A DNA stretch of 64,000 bases, taken from positions 1,059,001 through 1,123,000 of the forward strand of contig OZ020624.1 of NCBI GenBank assembly GCA_963971575.1, in the 5' to 3' direction. Shown here piece after piece: positions 34,546 to 45,716 of this stretch; the stretch's first letter is position 1; every line of letters begins with the position of its first letter. Below the pieces are notes generated by a model. It saw only the letters and a program-made list of their open reading frames with translations, was not told the DNA's origin and ran no database searches. This DNA is from Liopterus haemorrhoidalis (taxonomy: Eukaryota; Arthropoda; Insecta; Coleoptera; Dytiscidae). A program made the position numbers and the translations under genes.

Positions 34546-35020
34546 GAAACAGAATGCACCGATTTCTACGACGCGTTGACGGCGTTCGTACGGCGCTATC
34601 TGTCAGAAGAAAGTTAAAACCAACCTGTCGTACGCAAGTGCACAGAATGGACAACGTCCTACGACGTTCGAACGCCGTTGATACTGAATGTTCGTCAACT
34701 TTCAACTTTTGACGCCGTTGAACGCTGACGCAGAACACCTAACCTCAGTTTTTAATGAATGGTAAAGTGTTTGTATGTATAAATAACTTGCATACAACAT
34801 AAATAACATCACACACAAGTCTTCATCATCCATTATGCTTTTAATAAAAGAAAGCGCACGTATAAACACAGATATAGGTTGTCAAGTGACACTTGACGGC
34901 GTTGAAAATTATTGCATTGTGTGCAGGCGAAAATTCACAACGGCGCTAACGCAACTCTGTCGCAAATGACGGCGCGTTGACGGCGTAGCGCGCTGTGCAT
35001 TCTGTTCCAGGCTTCACATT
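34546..35020. mobile_element. TIR element (about 470 bp) interrupting the RNase H fragment
   Basis: Ends GGAAACAGAATGCACCG and its complement CGCTGTGCATTCTGTTCC. Inner inverted blocks of GACGCGTTGACGGCGTTCG-like sequence lie beside both ends. It is CpG-rich compared with its surroundings. Interior ORFs are not recognisable. No clean target duplication was seen. Confidence 0.75.
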
Positions 35021-35029
35021 CGGTATTAA

Positions 35030-35820
35030 GTAACTCTCTCTAACTAGACATCTACGAAATCCTGAAATATGTGTAAATCCACACCACAGTTTCTTTCAGG
35101 TGGTCGTTGTTCTTTCAGCTTCGTACTTTCACTTCAGTTCTTCTCAGTGTACCGCGAAACTATATATAACTAAACTTTGCCATTAATCGTTAAAAGTATG
35201 CTTAGTCGTTGAATCTGTGAGTATACGGCATCCAACTTCCTTTATAAACACTTTAAAAGCCAGTCTGTGGCCTCGTTAGAGGTCATCCGCTTTGCTCTGT
35301 CCGCTTCAGAGAAATCGCAAGTGAAGATGACGATCGTCTTTACTCACTCGCCACCGCCACCGCACCCGCGCCCGCCCCCAAACATATCCTTCCTTCTATT
35401 TTTAAAATGTTATTCAGATTCCACGACTCAACTGGATGCCCCGATGTGGCAACGTTGTTAACAAGCATTTGACCTTGGCACTGAAAATTCCTGCTGCGAT
35501 TTTTGCGCTGCAACTTTTGCAGGCTGGGAACGGATATGATGGTTGAGGTCACCTGATTGGTTGGACTGCCAACTTGATGCTTTTTTATTGGTTCTTTTGT
35601 TTATTGGAATGCTTGTATTGTTTTATTGTTTTAAACGTGCGACTTCCAAAGATTTAGTTTTTATTTCTTTCTTTGTTTTAATTAATCGCTTTAAGTATTA
35701 GATTGAGTAATACTTCTTAAAAATAGTTTCATGTAGGATTTTATATTCAAGATAAGATATTAATAAATCTTGAATTTTGTTTTGAAGATATTAATGAATG
35801 ATAGGCTTTTTAGGGTTTTG
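35030..35820. other. Unassigned stretch with CA/GC-rich patch
   Basis: A worn family B terminus lies at about 35045-35085. A pyrimidine/C-rich patch (CCACCGCCACCGCACCCGCG, 35350-35369) lies near a less AT-rich segment. No coding domain was recognised. Confidence 0.4.
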
Positions 35821-35822
35821 TA

Positions 35823-36190
35823 CAGAGCCGCAGTAAGGAAAACTTGCGCTAGGGGTAGAGCCGTGTTTTGGCGCCCTTGGCAAATAAAAACAAGGTTCTT
35901 ACATCTAAAAATTCAAGTGACGAGCAAAAAAAAAGGTCCGACCTTCCAAAATCCAAGCGACGAGCAAAAAAAAGGTGGTCCTCACCTCCCAAAATCCAAG
36001 TGATGAGCAAAAAAAAGGTCCTCATCTCTCAAAATCCAAGTAATCAGCAAAAAAAAGTCCTAATCTCTCAAAATCCAAGTGTGACGAGCAAAAAAAAAAG
36101 AGGTCCTCACCTCCCAAATTCCAAGTGACGAGCAAAAAAAAGGTCCTTACCTCCCAAAATCCAAGTGAAAAAAAGGTCCTCGCCTTCCTA
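35823..36190 (-). mobile_element. CAGAGCCGCA-family element with a seven-unit minisatellite
   Basis: CAGAGCCGCAGTAAGGAAAA starts the element. AAACTTGCGCTAGGGGTAGA and TTGGCGCCCTTGGCAAATAA mirror the tail of the 19597-19848 copy. About seven worn 41-bp units follow in reverse orientation (AAAAAAAGGTCCTCACCTCC). The other terminus is replaced by a family B end near 36200. Confidence 0.85.
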
Positions 36191-36199
36191 ATATAAAAA

Positions 36200-36312
36200 T
36201 AAAAAAATATTTTGACATAAAATTTGTTTTGGCATCCCAAATAATCATTGTTCAGTTACTAAATACCTGCAAAACCCAGAAATGTGTGAAAATTCACACT
36301 TCACATAAATTT
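36200..36312 (-). mobile_element. Family B terminus, reverse orientation
   Basis: ATTTTGACATAAAATTTGTT, GGCATCCCAAATAATCATTG and AAATGTGTGAAAATTCACAC appear in the reverse of the order seen at 8173-8280. Confidence 0.8.
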
Positions 36313-36439
36313 TTTAAAACTTCCTTTCACAAAAATGATTTAAACATCTTACGCTACAAAACTTTGTTATCTAATTCCTTTATAAAAAAAAAAAAAACAA
36401 GGTAAAAAAAAGCCGTGGTCAGCTGATACGGTATGCGTT

Positions 36440-36740
36440 TCTTTGTTGGTAGTCGGGCATTGATGCCAGAGCCATAACATTAAAGTGGCGCCTTGTGACG
36501 GCCAAGGTTATATACGGCGTGGGGTCACGTGATTACGCGCTCTTAAAATAGAAACTGGCTTGTTCTGTGACAACACCACCGATGCGCTGTTTACGTAACA
36601 CGTAACCGGCCAGGTAACACCGTACACCGTACACAACAGCGAGCGCTCCGCTCTGGACGCTGAACATGCGTCCTTTACCGCCCAACTCGCTGTTTTTTCA
36701 CTTTAAAACACTTTGACGCCATCACATTTGACATAACAGT
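36440..36740. promoter_or_regulatory. GC-richer non-repeat island with a TCACGTGA site
   Basis: Contains GGGGTCACGTGATTACGCGC (36521-36540), a CACGTAAC/ACACGTAACC pair near 36596-36606, and AGCGAGCGCTCCGCTCTGGACG. It matches no repeat family in the window. Candidate promoter or enhancer only; no transcript evidence. Confidence 0.3.
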
Positions 36741-36944
36741 TTGCGAAAATGACGATAAGAAAACATTTCCGTTTGTGATAACTGTTAATACACTTTATTT
36801 TATCAGTTAATTATGTGTATTTGTAGATTTTCTATTGGTTGTCGGCGTTTTTGTTGAAGTGTGTTGCGGGATGCATAGATATGTCGCGCGGGTTGCATAA
36901 CACGCTTCAGCTGGCGAAATTTTTAACTACACCAATATCCAGAG

Positions 36945-37262
36945 AAATAAATTTAAGATCGTAGCGCTGCGGTATCAATTTTGAAACGTAGCTAAAGGGT
37001 ACATAATGTTATTGTTACATAGGTGTGAAAGTAAAATTATAGGAATAAATATATTTTACAACATTTTGTGAACCTGTTTTACCATTTTATAAGCAAGTAA
37101 GTATATACAAATGTTTATAGACATTTTTTTGTATGACACATCTCTAAAAAAAAATTGAAAACCTATAATTTTTCATAGCTATATAACAATAACATTAAGT
37201 ACCCTCTACCTACTTTTCAAAATTGACATCGCGGTGCTACGATCTAAAATTTATTTTCCTAT
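36945..37262. mobile_element. Palindromic TIR element (family Q), about 320 bp
   Basis: Arms of about 80 bp: 36945-37025 contains AAATTTAAGATCGTAGCGCT and 37180-37262 carries its complement (GGTGCTACGATCTAAAATTT). Both share GGGTACATAATGTTATTGTT with minor changes. Non-coding. Confidence 0.8.
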
Positions 37263-37269
37263 ACGCCAA

Positions 37270-38422
37270 CGACAAGCTTATTTTCCCTAATTAGCTTTAA
37301 ACAAACGATTTTTTCATAACGCTCGTTCGCATGAGTTTGAAAGGGGCCAGGTATACGCGAATGACAGTTTTAGAAATGCTGTTCGAATGTTCGCGATCTA
37401 TTCTTAGCAAGTACATTCAGGTTTCGCACTGACACCTACATACGCGAGTTTCTTAAGAGGCAACTGACATTCCAACGTTGCCCGATCTATCGCATTTCAA
37501 ACCATCGCCACTCACCGCATTCCATCCGGCAGGATTCCACATCAAACCACTACAAACCGATATGATAATCGTAGAAAGGGGTGAATGCATTTCAATTTAT
37601 AAATATCTCACTCATTTATCATTACAACATATTAACGAAAATAAAGTACAACCTAGTTCAAGCGAGCACCCAAGTAGAGGGAGATCTCATGGACTCGAGG
37701 GGGTCTCACAAAACGAAGGAAACGATTTTATTACTACCAATTCCTTCGAAGCAATTCGGCTACCCTTTGTAAAAACACAATATTTGAGATATCCCCCAGC
37801 AAACATTTTTATACGGGCCAGTACTGGTAAAGCACATACTTCCCGGCACTGAAATTAATGGGCCAGTACCCCGGTGTCCCCGGGGCCGTTACTGGCCCAC
37901 TGATGTATCAGTTGCTGGCCCAGCAACGGTGCAAAATAATCGCATTAGTTGCAAGATTTATTTTTGATGGTTTTAAGTAAAAAGTATGAGTGAAGAAGAG
38001 TGCTTATAAAATGCTGGTAAAGTACTTCGTATAGGCGGAATGCGAAATACAAATGTGAAGTACATTATTAATACTGGCGTTGCACTTACTTTTGGTGCCA
38101 GTAATTTACCAGCATAAAAGCAGTTTGCCAGCATTCGGCCGTTAGTTGAATGTTTGCTGGACCCTATTAAAAACCAATGTATGATACTGCTGATCAATGA
38201 TTTTTCTATGTGAATCCGTTGGAATTGACATGAAAAGAAAACCAAATGTATGTAAGATATACCATTTGGAATTCATAGGGCTCAGTTTCGAAAAGCCGAT
38301 ATTTTTTATATTCCTTATTCATGACTAATGTGGCTAACAGCTACTGTGTTTTTGCAAAGGGCAACCTAGAGCAACCTTTTACCTAAAGCAGTTATTTAAT
38401 TTTTATTCATTAGATCTACTTA
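37270..38422. other. Mixed stretch with several GC-rich hairpins
   Basis: Hairpins include GGGCCAGTACCCC...GGCCGTTACTGGCCC (about 37860-37900) and ATGCTGGTAAAGTACTTCG against its complement (CCAGTAATTTACCAGCATA, about 38098-38116). The latter pair suggests another short TIR element at about 38010-38150. A 124-codon plus ORF (37478-37852) has no recognisable domain. Confidence 0.45.
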
Positions 38423-39024
38423 TACCCTTTTCACACTAGAACTTTAAGATCGGATGTTAAAGTGAATGTGTCTTTAAACGCTAATGTGAAAACGTATGAC
38501 CTCGTCTAAATACAAGCGAAGTTGAAGACAGAGATCTGCGTCTTAAACATCGTCCGCATTGTCAACATAATTTCTATTATAAAAAAATACTCTTTGAATT
38601 TGTGCTGTCAACATTTTGTATTATCATAAACAAGAATACTGTATTATATCGACGTTATAAGAAGTTTATACTTATTGTTATAACAAAATTATTTATTTTA
38701 ATAATGTGTTTAATAAAATACAGAGCTACAATAATTGAGATAAAATGTATCGACTTACATGTTAATACAGGTGTAATATATTCTTTATTGTAGTGTCTTT
38801 ATTGTAGAATGAAATGAAATATCCATATTTGTTTATAATAATTCAAAATGTACGTCTGCGCAGATAGTTCAAAACTGGTAATTTCCTGACGGTAACTTAA
38901 GGACAAAATTACTGTAGCTGATGACAGCACCAGAGATTTAAACATCAAGTGTGAAAGCATACCGATCTTAAACATCGGTGAACTTTAAGTTCACTCGTCT
39001 TAAAGTTCTAGTGTGAAAAGGTTA
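38423..39024. mobile_element. MITE family G, copy 2
   Basis: Near-identical to 11152-11750 over its full length, in the same orientation. It has the same TIR and the same 63-codon ORF (38602-38793), differing by very few substitutions. Confidence 0.9.
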
Positions 39025-39613
39025 TAACTTTACAAGGGAAATTGCGGGAAGAAAGAAAACCTTGTGGTAATATCCTACCAGGTATACAGATCAGATTTAA
39101 CTGGTTGCTCTATTACAAAAGCAACAAAAGAGGTTGGACAACGAAGTCTTTGAGAAGATATAATAAAGAAAATAAAGATATGGGCTATGATTCTACTAGC
39201 TAGAAGAAAGCTATATAATATAAGAAGAAATAAATATAATACATAGATATATTTCTGCCGCCACTGTTTTGCCCATCATGAACTTGGCAAATAAATTTAA
39301 TGATTACTGTTGTTTATATATTTGTTGACATTTGAAATCTTACGTTTATGAAGCACTGTACTTGAGTTAATACCCAGGCGTTGGCAAGAATATTAATAGC
39401 CTTTTCTTAAAAAAACTATTAATGTCAATAGTAAATTAATATATACTACTGCAAATAATGTCATGTCTATTTTGAATTATTCTTAGAACTAGGAGTGTAA
39501 ATATTAGTTTCAATATTAAATTACAATTAAAAAATCTAGTTAAGTGATTTCTTAGTAACTGCCAGACTTAAAATACAGATCAAAAAAATGTATCAAAATG
39601 CTTTCAGTTTTAA

Positions 39614-40335
39614 GGGGGGGGGGGTCTGATAACCACATTTTAAGCATATTTTTGTGAATTTTTCTCAAAACTATGGTTAAATTTATTCATTTTCAAACTA
39701 AGTACATATATAAAGTATGTTTTGATGAAGATACAAAAAAAATTTTAAGGCAAAATATGGCAAAATGAGCCACCTGTGGCAAATCTTCTCAGACTCCGGG
39801 AAAAAAAATAAATTTTGCGGTGACCAGCATACCTCGTCACTGGATCATCTGAAATCAAAAATCTAAAAAGATTTTGTTAGTTTATGAGTTTGCCGAGGTA
39901 ACGACGTTGAGATATTTTTTTTCATGTTTTTTTTTTTATTTAACAATCACAAATGTACTAATTTTTAGGTTTTTTTTAGGGGGAATTAATTTTTTTTTGT
40001 CTTCTAAGTAACGCTAAAAACTGAAAAATCATTTTAAAAATAAAAACTCAACGTCATTACCTCGGCAAACTCATAAACTAACAAAATCTTTTTAGATTTT
40101 TATTTCAGATGATCCAGTGACGAGTTATGCTGGTCACCGCAAAATCTAATTTTTTTCCCGGAGTCTGAGAAGATTTGCCACAGCTGGCTCATTTCGCCAT
40201 ATTTTGCCTTCAAAATTTTTTTGTATCTTCTTCAAAACATACTTTATATATGTACTTAGTTTGAAAATGAATAAATTTAACCAGAGATATGAAAAAAATT
40301 CACAAAAATATGCTTAAAATGTAGACCCCCCCCCT
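39614..40335. repeat. Large near-perfect palindrome with 290-300-bp arms
   Basis: The left arm 39614-39911 starts with 11 G then TCTGATAACC and passes AGTCTGAGAA-type and GATGATCCAGTGACGAG-type blocks. The right arm 40047-40335 is its reverse complement, ending in AGACCCCCCCCCC. The loop is about 135 bp. Arms differ by scattered substitutions and short indels. The structure fits a foldback-type element; no ORF or transposase was seen. Confidence 0.93.
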
Positions 40336-40339
40336 AATG

Positions 40340-40990
40340 CTGTTACGTATTTAAGTACTGTTGCGTTGTCCCCGCGATATGTCCGTTTCCTAACCTAATG
40401 TTAAAACTTACGATTGTCCAATAGATAAGTAGTAGGCATAAGCGTTCTTTTTTTTTGTTATTACCTGAAACAACAGAAAACAATTATTAGAAAAAATGAA
40501 ATACTATTTACCATAACTAAATGGCCAGTTGCTAAAAAAAGAGTCAAGTTGCCTTTTTATTTATTATATTATGAAAATAGAATAATCTACACCTATATTA
40601 TTTTACCAACTTTTCTATCCATTCAGTCACCTGATTGTTTATTTCTGCTAATCATAGCTTTATCTCTTTTTCTCTTCTACAATTTCATTGTACATTAATC
40701 CAGTGATTTAGTAAAATTTATAAAAACAGTATTATTAAACAGTGATTTTATTGATTATTTGTGGCAGAGTTAATATGTCAGAAACGTTGAAGAATATGTG
40801 TTCTTAACAACTGGATTTATAGTCTGAAGGCGTTGCAAGATGCACCAAGGTGGTTCACCTTGGAACGCTGGAGTATGATAGCATCTTTAAGATAACATCA
40901 ACTAGATATTATCTCCAGCCTCATCTAAATATTCAAAGTCTTGATAATGTCCGACATAATAAATATATATTAAATGCAATTGTTGAATAC
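40340..40990. other. Unassigned AT-rich stretch
   Basis: No gene or recurring repeat recognised. Confidence 0.4.
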
Positions 40991-40997
40991 CAGGTCT

Positions 40998-41825
40998 ACA
41001 AGTATGAAATGCGGATTTTTTTCAAACTTGCCGCGCAAACAGAGTGTATAGTTCAAAGTTTCAACACATATGGCGTTTTGTTAAGTTATCATTAAGTGTC
41101 AAATGCGTATAGGTTATAATTTGAAAAGTGATCATATAGTTTTGTTTTACTGTATTAAAAATGTCAAATTTTGAGCCAAATAAAGAACATTCGCGGACAG
41201 TACTACTGTTTTGTTTTCATTTGAAAAAAAAACTGCTGCTGAATCATACCGACTGCTTCGAGAAGCTTATGGTGAATATGCTCCATCGCAAGATACGTGT
41301 GAACGATGGTTTCGGCGTTTCAAAAGTGGTGACTTTGATCTTGCAGACAAAGAACATGGAAAACCTCCAAAAAAATATGAAGATACAAAATTGGAAACAT
41401 TGCTACAGGAAGACGATAGTCAATCACAAAAACAACTAGCAGAGCAGTTAGGCGTTAGTCAACAAGCTGTTTCCAATCGCCTACGAGAGATGGGTAAGAT
41501 CCAGAAAGTCGGCAGGTGGGTTCCACATGCATTGAATGAGAGGCAGATGGAAAAACGCAAAAACACTTGTGAAATTTTGCTTGCACGATACAAAAGAAAG
41601 TCTTTTTGCATCGTATCATTACTGGCGATGAAAAATGGATTTATTTTGAAAATCCCAAACGCAAAAAATCATTGGTGAACCCAGGCTCACCATCCACATC
41701 AACTGCAAGACCGAATCGCTTTGGCAAACTTCTAATGGAGCATACTTTGAATAAATAAACTTTTACTATTCTTTTGAGTTTAATGTGTTTCATTTTAAAA
41801 AAAAATCCGCATTTCATACTTGTAA
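40998..41825 (+). mobile_element. Mariner deletion derivative with intact TIRs
   Basis: CAAGTATGAAATGCGGATTT follows a TA on the left, and its complement precedes TA at about 41825 on the right. The TIR is about 27 bp. The coding part (41211 on) covers the N-terminal half of a transposase: KKTAAESYRLLREAYGEYAP, CERWFRRFKSGDFDLADKEH and LGVSQQAVSNRLREMGKIQK. A one-base indel near 41607 precedes the catalytic segment ITGDEKWIYFENPKRKKSL. The sequence then jumps from RFGK directly to the C-terminal NGAYFE and stop, so about 400-500 bp of catalytic core is deleted. It is non-autonomous but possibly mobilisable. Confidence 0.9.
41211..41678 (+). pseudogene. Mariner transposase N-terminal half, frameshifted
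   Basis: A 155-codon reading with both DNA-binding helix-turn-helix segments (about residues 10-60 and 70-115). The WVPHALNERQMEKRKNTCEI linker precedes the frameshift at about 41607, after which the final 20 codons are out of register. The catalytic Asp motif TGDEKW lies in the neighbouring frame. It belongs to a lineage distinct from families E and F, judged by the LLQEDDSQSQKQLAEQLGVS block. Confidence 0.9.
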
Positions 41826-41829
41826 ACTT

Positions 41830-42835
41830 TCATTTTATGCACCACAATAACATGTAGTCTTTTTTCAATGGTTGTCAACGGTTGTTTCAAAAAAAGTTGT
41901 TTTTTGAAAAAATCTTTTTAGTTGTCTAATTAATCAGTTTCTCTGTGAATTAAAGAGCTGTTAAGCCGCGTTCACATCTATTAAATTAGTCGGCCTTACG
42001 CTGAATTTTGTTCAATACCAAATGAAGCTACGATTTTAAATAAAACTTAAATATAAAAGAGCCCTCAAAAAATTTTCAGTTTAGGGCCTAATTAATCTTA
42101 AATCCGGCCCTGGGTCCAGCCATTTACCCACAATTTCTACAGTACAAACAAACAGCAGTGGCGATATAATTTTAAAAAAATACTGTATTATATTTTAACC
42201 CTATGTAACTTATGGCCAAACCAATCTAACTGCTTATATCTAAAAAAACTTGGCATCAATTCAAACCATCTGACAATTAGAGAAAAAAAAAAAACTATTC
42301 ATAATAAACAACAGTATAAAAAAGATGTTTCAAAAACCGTTTGTCGAAATGACTGAGCATTCTATCATAGACAGTACGGCGTCGCAGAGATAAGATACGA
42401 GAGTCAGAGGCACAGCGGGTACAACAATAATTCACTTCCTCGACACTTGCAATCTATAACAACGAAAAATACTCCGGGTTTCCGGGTGCAAAGACCCAAA
42501 AACATCATTGTACGTATATCTAGCGGGGTAGCAGTGGGGCATGGAGGAGTTGTAGTGGGAGTTGTGACGTAACTGTTGCGGATATTTTCCTCTCAACTGA
42601 TGCTGGATTCACTACTTTCGGGGTTACGATGGGATAGGTGGCATATGGATTGTTTAAAGATGATGTAGTATATTAAAGGCACGCCTTAACAATGGCCCGT
42701 GGGATGGTTGCGGCCCTGATTAGTTAAAATATTTAATACACAGCAACGATGGCTAGTTGTGGTGGCCCTGATATGTTTTCTTGTGGCACACATAGGATTT
42801 TAAATTATATCCAATAGAAAAAAGTTAGTTATGCA
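41830..42835. other. Unassigned stretch with one hAT-like terminus
   Basis: TTAGGGCCTAATTAATCTTA followed by AATCCGGCCCTG (42083-42114) resembles a common hAT-type end (CAGGGCCGGATTTAAG in reverse). Otherwise no gene or repeat was recognised. GC is slightly raised near 42360-42640. Confidence 0.45.
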
Positions 42836-43101
42836 TAGGGTGACCAGATTTCAGTAAAGGGTAACCGGGACACAGAGAAAAAGAAAGGTTCCCATCTCTC
42901 AGATCCAAGTGAAGAGCAAAAAAAAAAAAAGGTCCTCACCTCCCAAAACTAAGTGAAGAGCAAAAAAAAGGTCCTCACCTCCTAAAATTAAGTGAAAAGC
43001 AAAAAAAAAAAAGGTCCTCACCTCAAAAACCGGGACAATCGGGAGTCCCGAGAACATTTTTCGGGACAATTGACCTAAAACCGGGATGGATGGTCACCCT
43101 A
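42836..43101. mobile_element. hAT-type MITE (TAGGGTGACC ends) with perfect TSD GTTATGCA, carrying the 41-bp minisatellite
   Basis: TAGGGTGACCAGATTTCAG and ATGGTCACCCTA are the ends. GTTATGCA lies at 42828-42835 and 43102-43109. The interior has about three minisatellite units in reverse orientation (AAAAAAGGTCCTCACCTCC) beside AACCGGGACAATCGGG. Confidence 0.92.
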
Positions 43102-43224
43102 GTTATGCATTTCTAGATTGTTTACAAGTATTTCTTATAGAGAAATTTTATAATTTTTTACTTCTCATTCCTCCAGAAATTTAAGTTAAATCATTTAAAA
43201 CATAAATATATATATATAAAAAAA

Positions 43225-44735
43225 TCAGCTGTTGCCACCACCGCCATCATAAAGTACTTGTAGAAAATACATTCTAGCAGCAGAGTAGAAATAATTTGGC
43301 CTAATATTTTCTAACAAAGATATTATTTATCATGACCATGGAAACGTTACATATAAGTATGAAAAAATAAATACTTTTTTCAATTTTTTTTTCGTTTTAT
43401 CAAAAAATATCTCATATAAAAGTTATTCGGCCCGATTCTGTAAAAAGTTACTAGGTTAGTTGCTACTGAGTAATGTTGCTACGAAATAACTTTTATAGTA
43501 ACTTTCTTATCAATCGCCAAACAATTGGTATTCTCCAAGCATAAGCACAAGCAACGTTCTTATAAACAAGTTATACTTAGTAACGTTGCTACAAAGAACC
43601 GTGAAGCTAGAAGCAGATTACGTTCTGCGCAGGCGAGGTATTCGTTTTTAATTGAGTTTGACAGCTATGTTGTGAGTTTCTGAGGTTAAACGAAAAATGT
43701 TTTATAAACAAAATCAGAAAAAGAATTGCAAACAGATGGAAATTCTATCGAATTTCCTGGCAAATAACCCGGTCATGGTCGGTGATACGAGTGTTTAAAA
43801 AATAATTGACAGGAACGAGTGGTGGTGCTGTGGTGATGTGCTATGTGGTTACTGTTTTCTATGTGGTGGTGCAAGTTATAGTCCAAATTTAAATGAATTG
43901 GGTGAAATACAGTTAAAGAAGTTCGGATAGTCATTGAACAGGCGCGCACTTAGAGCATTGATCTGGGAAGCGTCCATTTCGAAAAAAATAAATAATACAA
44001 ATGTATTTTTGTGTTTTTATGGAGAGAACTGGGTTTATATATTAATTTAATTTTGACTATAATTTAATTTTTAATAATAAAAAAGATGATTCTTATTTGC
44101 AATCTCTTAGTTTTTATTAAATAAGTATTTGATTTTTCAAATCCTCGGGGGAGGGGGTCTGAACTCGTCGACCACCCCCTAGTGTGCGCGGCTTCTATTG
44201 ACAGTCGTAGTTAATACATTTAAAAAATATTGTACTGTTATACTATTATAAAACAAATGTAAATAAACAAACAAAAAAAAATAGAAATTGAAATAAAGAA
44301 CTCGAAGAATTTTGTGCTGTACAGAAAATAAAATAAAAATCCTTCTATAATTATTGTCTCTATATTGCCCTTCATTGTCAAATGCTTGAAATAATTTATT
44401 ATTAAACAGAAAAATTGCGATTTTTCACGATTTTAACAAGTTATTTTGAAGTTGCTAAGTGTAGCAACTGCTTTCTGTTAGTTGTTATCCATAATAACTT
44501 TTTTAGCAACTAGTTACTAATTTCATAGTAACTTTTTTCTTACAGAATACGGATTTCGTGAAAGTTGCTAAAAAAGTTACTGACCTTGTATTTAGCAACT
44601 TTTATTGTAACTTTTTGGTAGTAACTTGCTTACAGAATTGGGCCGATTAACTATTGCTTTTATAGCAACTTTTGTTAAATAATTTTTTTCGAAATATTTT
44701 TCTGTTGTGAAATATAAATAATAAATTCTAATTAA
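43225..44735 (-). mobile_element. Family C copy, reverse orientation, split by family O
   Basis: Starts AAATCAGCTGTTGCCACCACC and runs colinear with the reverse of 16130-16410 to 43427. After the insertion it resumes ATTAACTATTGCTTTTATAG at 44646 and ends near 44715. Confidence 0.83.
43428..44645. mobile_element. TIR element (family O), about 1.2 kb, nested in family C
   Basis: TIR CGGCCCGATTCTGTAA on the left and TTACAGAATTGGGCCG on the right. Subterminal regions on both sides are packed with GTAACTTT, GTTGCTA and GTTACTA words. A smaller element with ends GGCGCGCACTTAG and CTAGTGTGCGCGG lies inside (about 43941-44202). Terminal sequence and 3-bp-like junctions would fit PIF/Harbinger, but no transposase is present. 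Confidence 0.75.
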
Positions 44736-45109
44736 ATTTTAAAATATTTCTTACCTTTTTACAACTTTTTAGCACAAATTTTCAATTTAATTTCTTTAAA
44801 AAATATCAAATGTCATCATTAGACAAAAATAGGTAGCCATCTTGGGATACTTAGCGTCATTTGACAACACGTCCCTAGGGCCAATCAAAAGGCCTAATTA
44901 AAAAGTCCTTGATCAAATTTTATCTGCATAAAGTACAATTAAAACATACGTTTTTCCAGTAAATTACATTGTAATCCTAATGACGTATATTTATATTTCG
45001 ATTTGATTCAGAAATGTATGGCAAGTGCTGCTAACCCGGGAATACACCTAAACTAAACCAAATATCTGAACTAATTAGTGAATTAGACCAAATAATTAGA
45101 GCGGATTAA

Positions 45110-45600
45110 TGGAAACTAGTTCAAATGACTGTAGCTCGCTTATTTATGAACGGATTTTGAAAATACTTACAGTTTTAGAATTAGGAGTGCATGAGGCTTT
45201 TGACTGTATAGTCAAAAACATCAAATTCGCAAGTTGGTAAAAAAATTTGCTCCAGTTTTGACCAAAAATAGAGCACGGCCATAACTCGCTTATTTATGGA
45301 CCGATTTCGATGGGATTTGACACAGAATATTAGAATTAGTGTCTCCTGGTATGTAGGTGTTCAAAATTCATGTATCTGTACAAAAAAGGCCTAAATGGGA
45401 GTTCAATTTTTTTTTATTACAATATTTTTAATGTTTATAGGCCAATTTTGATAAAATTTTATACATGGAGATAGAATTAGTTTCTGCTCCTTATATGAGA
45501 GACAAAGTTTATATATCTATACAAAAAAAGCCTAACGGGGGAAATTTAAAGAGCTTAAATATTTAACTGAAATGACCATAATCACACCATTAATGATCCT
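45110..45600. repeat. Degenerate tandem units of about 130-160 bp
   Basis: Blocks of the form (CTCGCTTATTTATGnACnGATTTnGAT ... AGAATTAG ... GTATATCTATACAAAAAAnGCCTAA) recur about three times, strongly diverged. Sequence style resembles the array at 53040-54060. Non-coding. Confidence 0.6.
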
Positions 45601-45716
45601 AAGAGAAGATTCTATTAGCCGAGGCAGAGTAGCCCCAGGCTAAAAGATCATATGATATATGGGAACGAAAAAGAGAGTGATAAGTCCGAAGTAAAATTTC
45701 AAGTGTTACAGAATGT

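Noticed and set aside
37478..37852. 124-codon ORF as a gene
   Set aside because: No recognisable domain and no splice or start context; it lies in a stretch containing hairpins and MITE debris.
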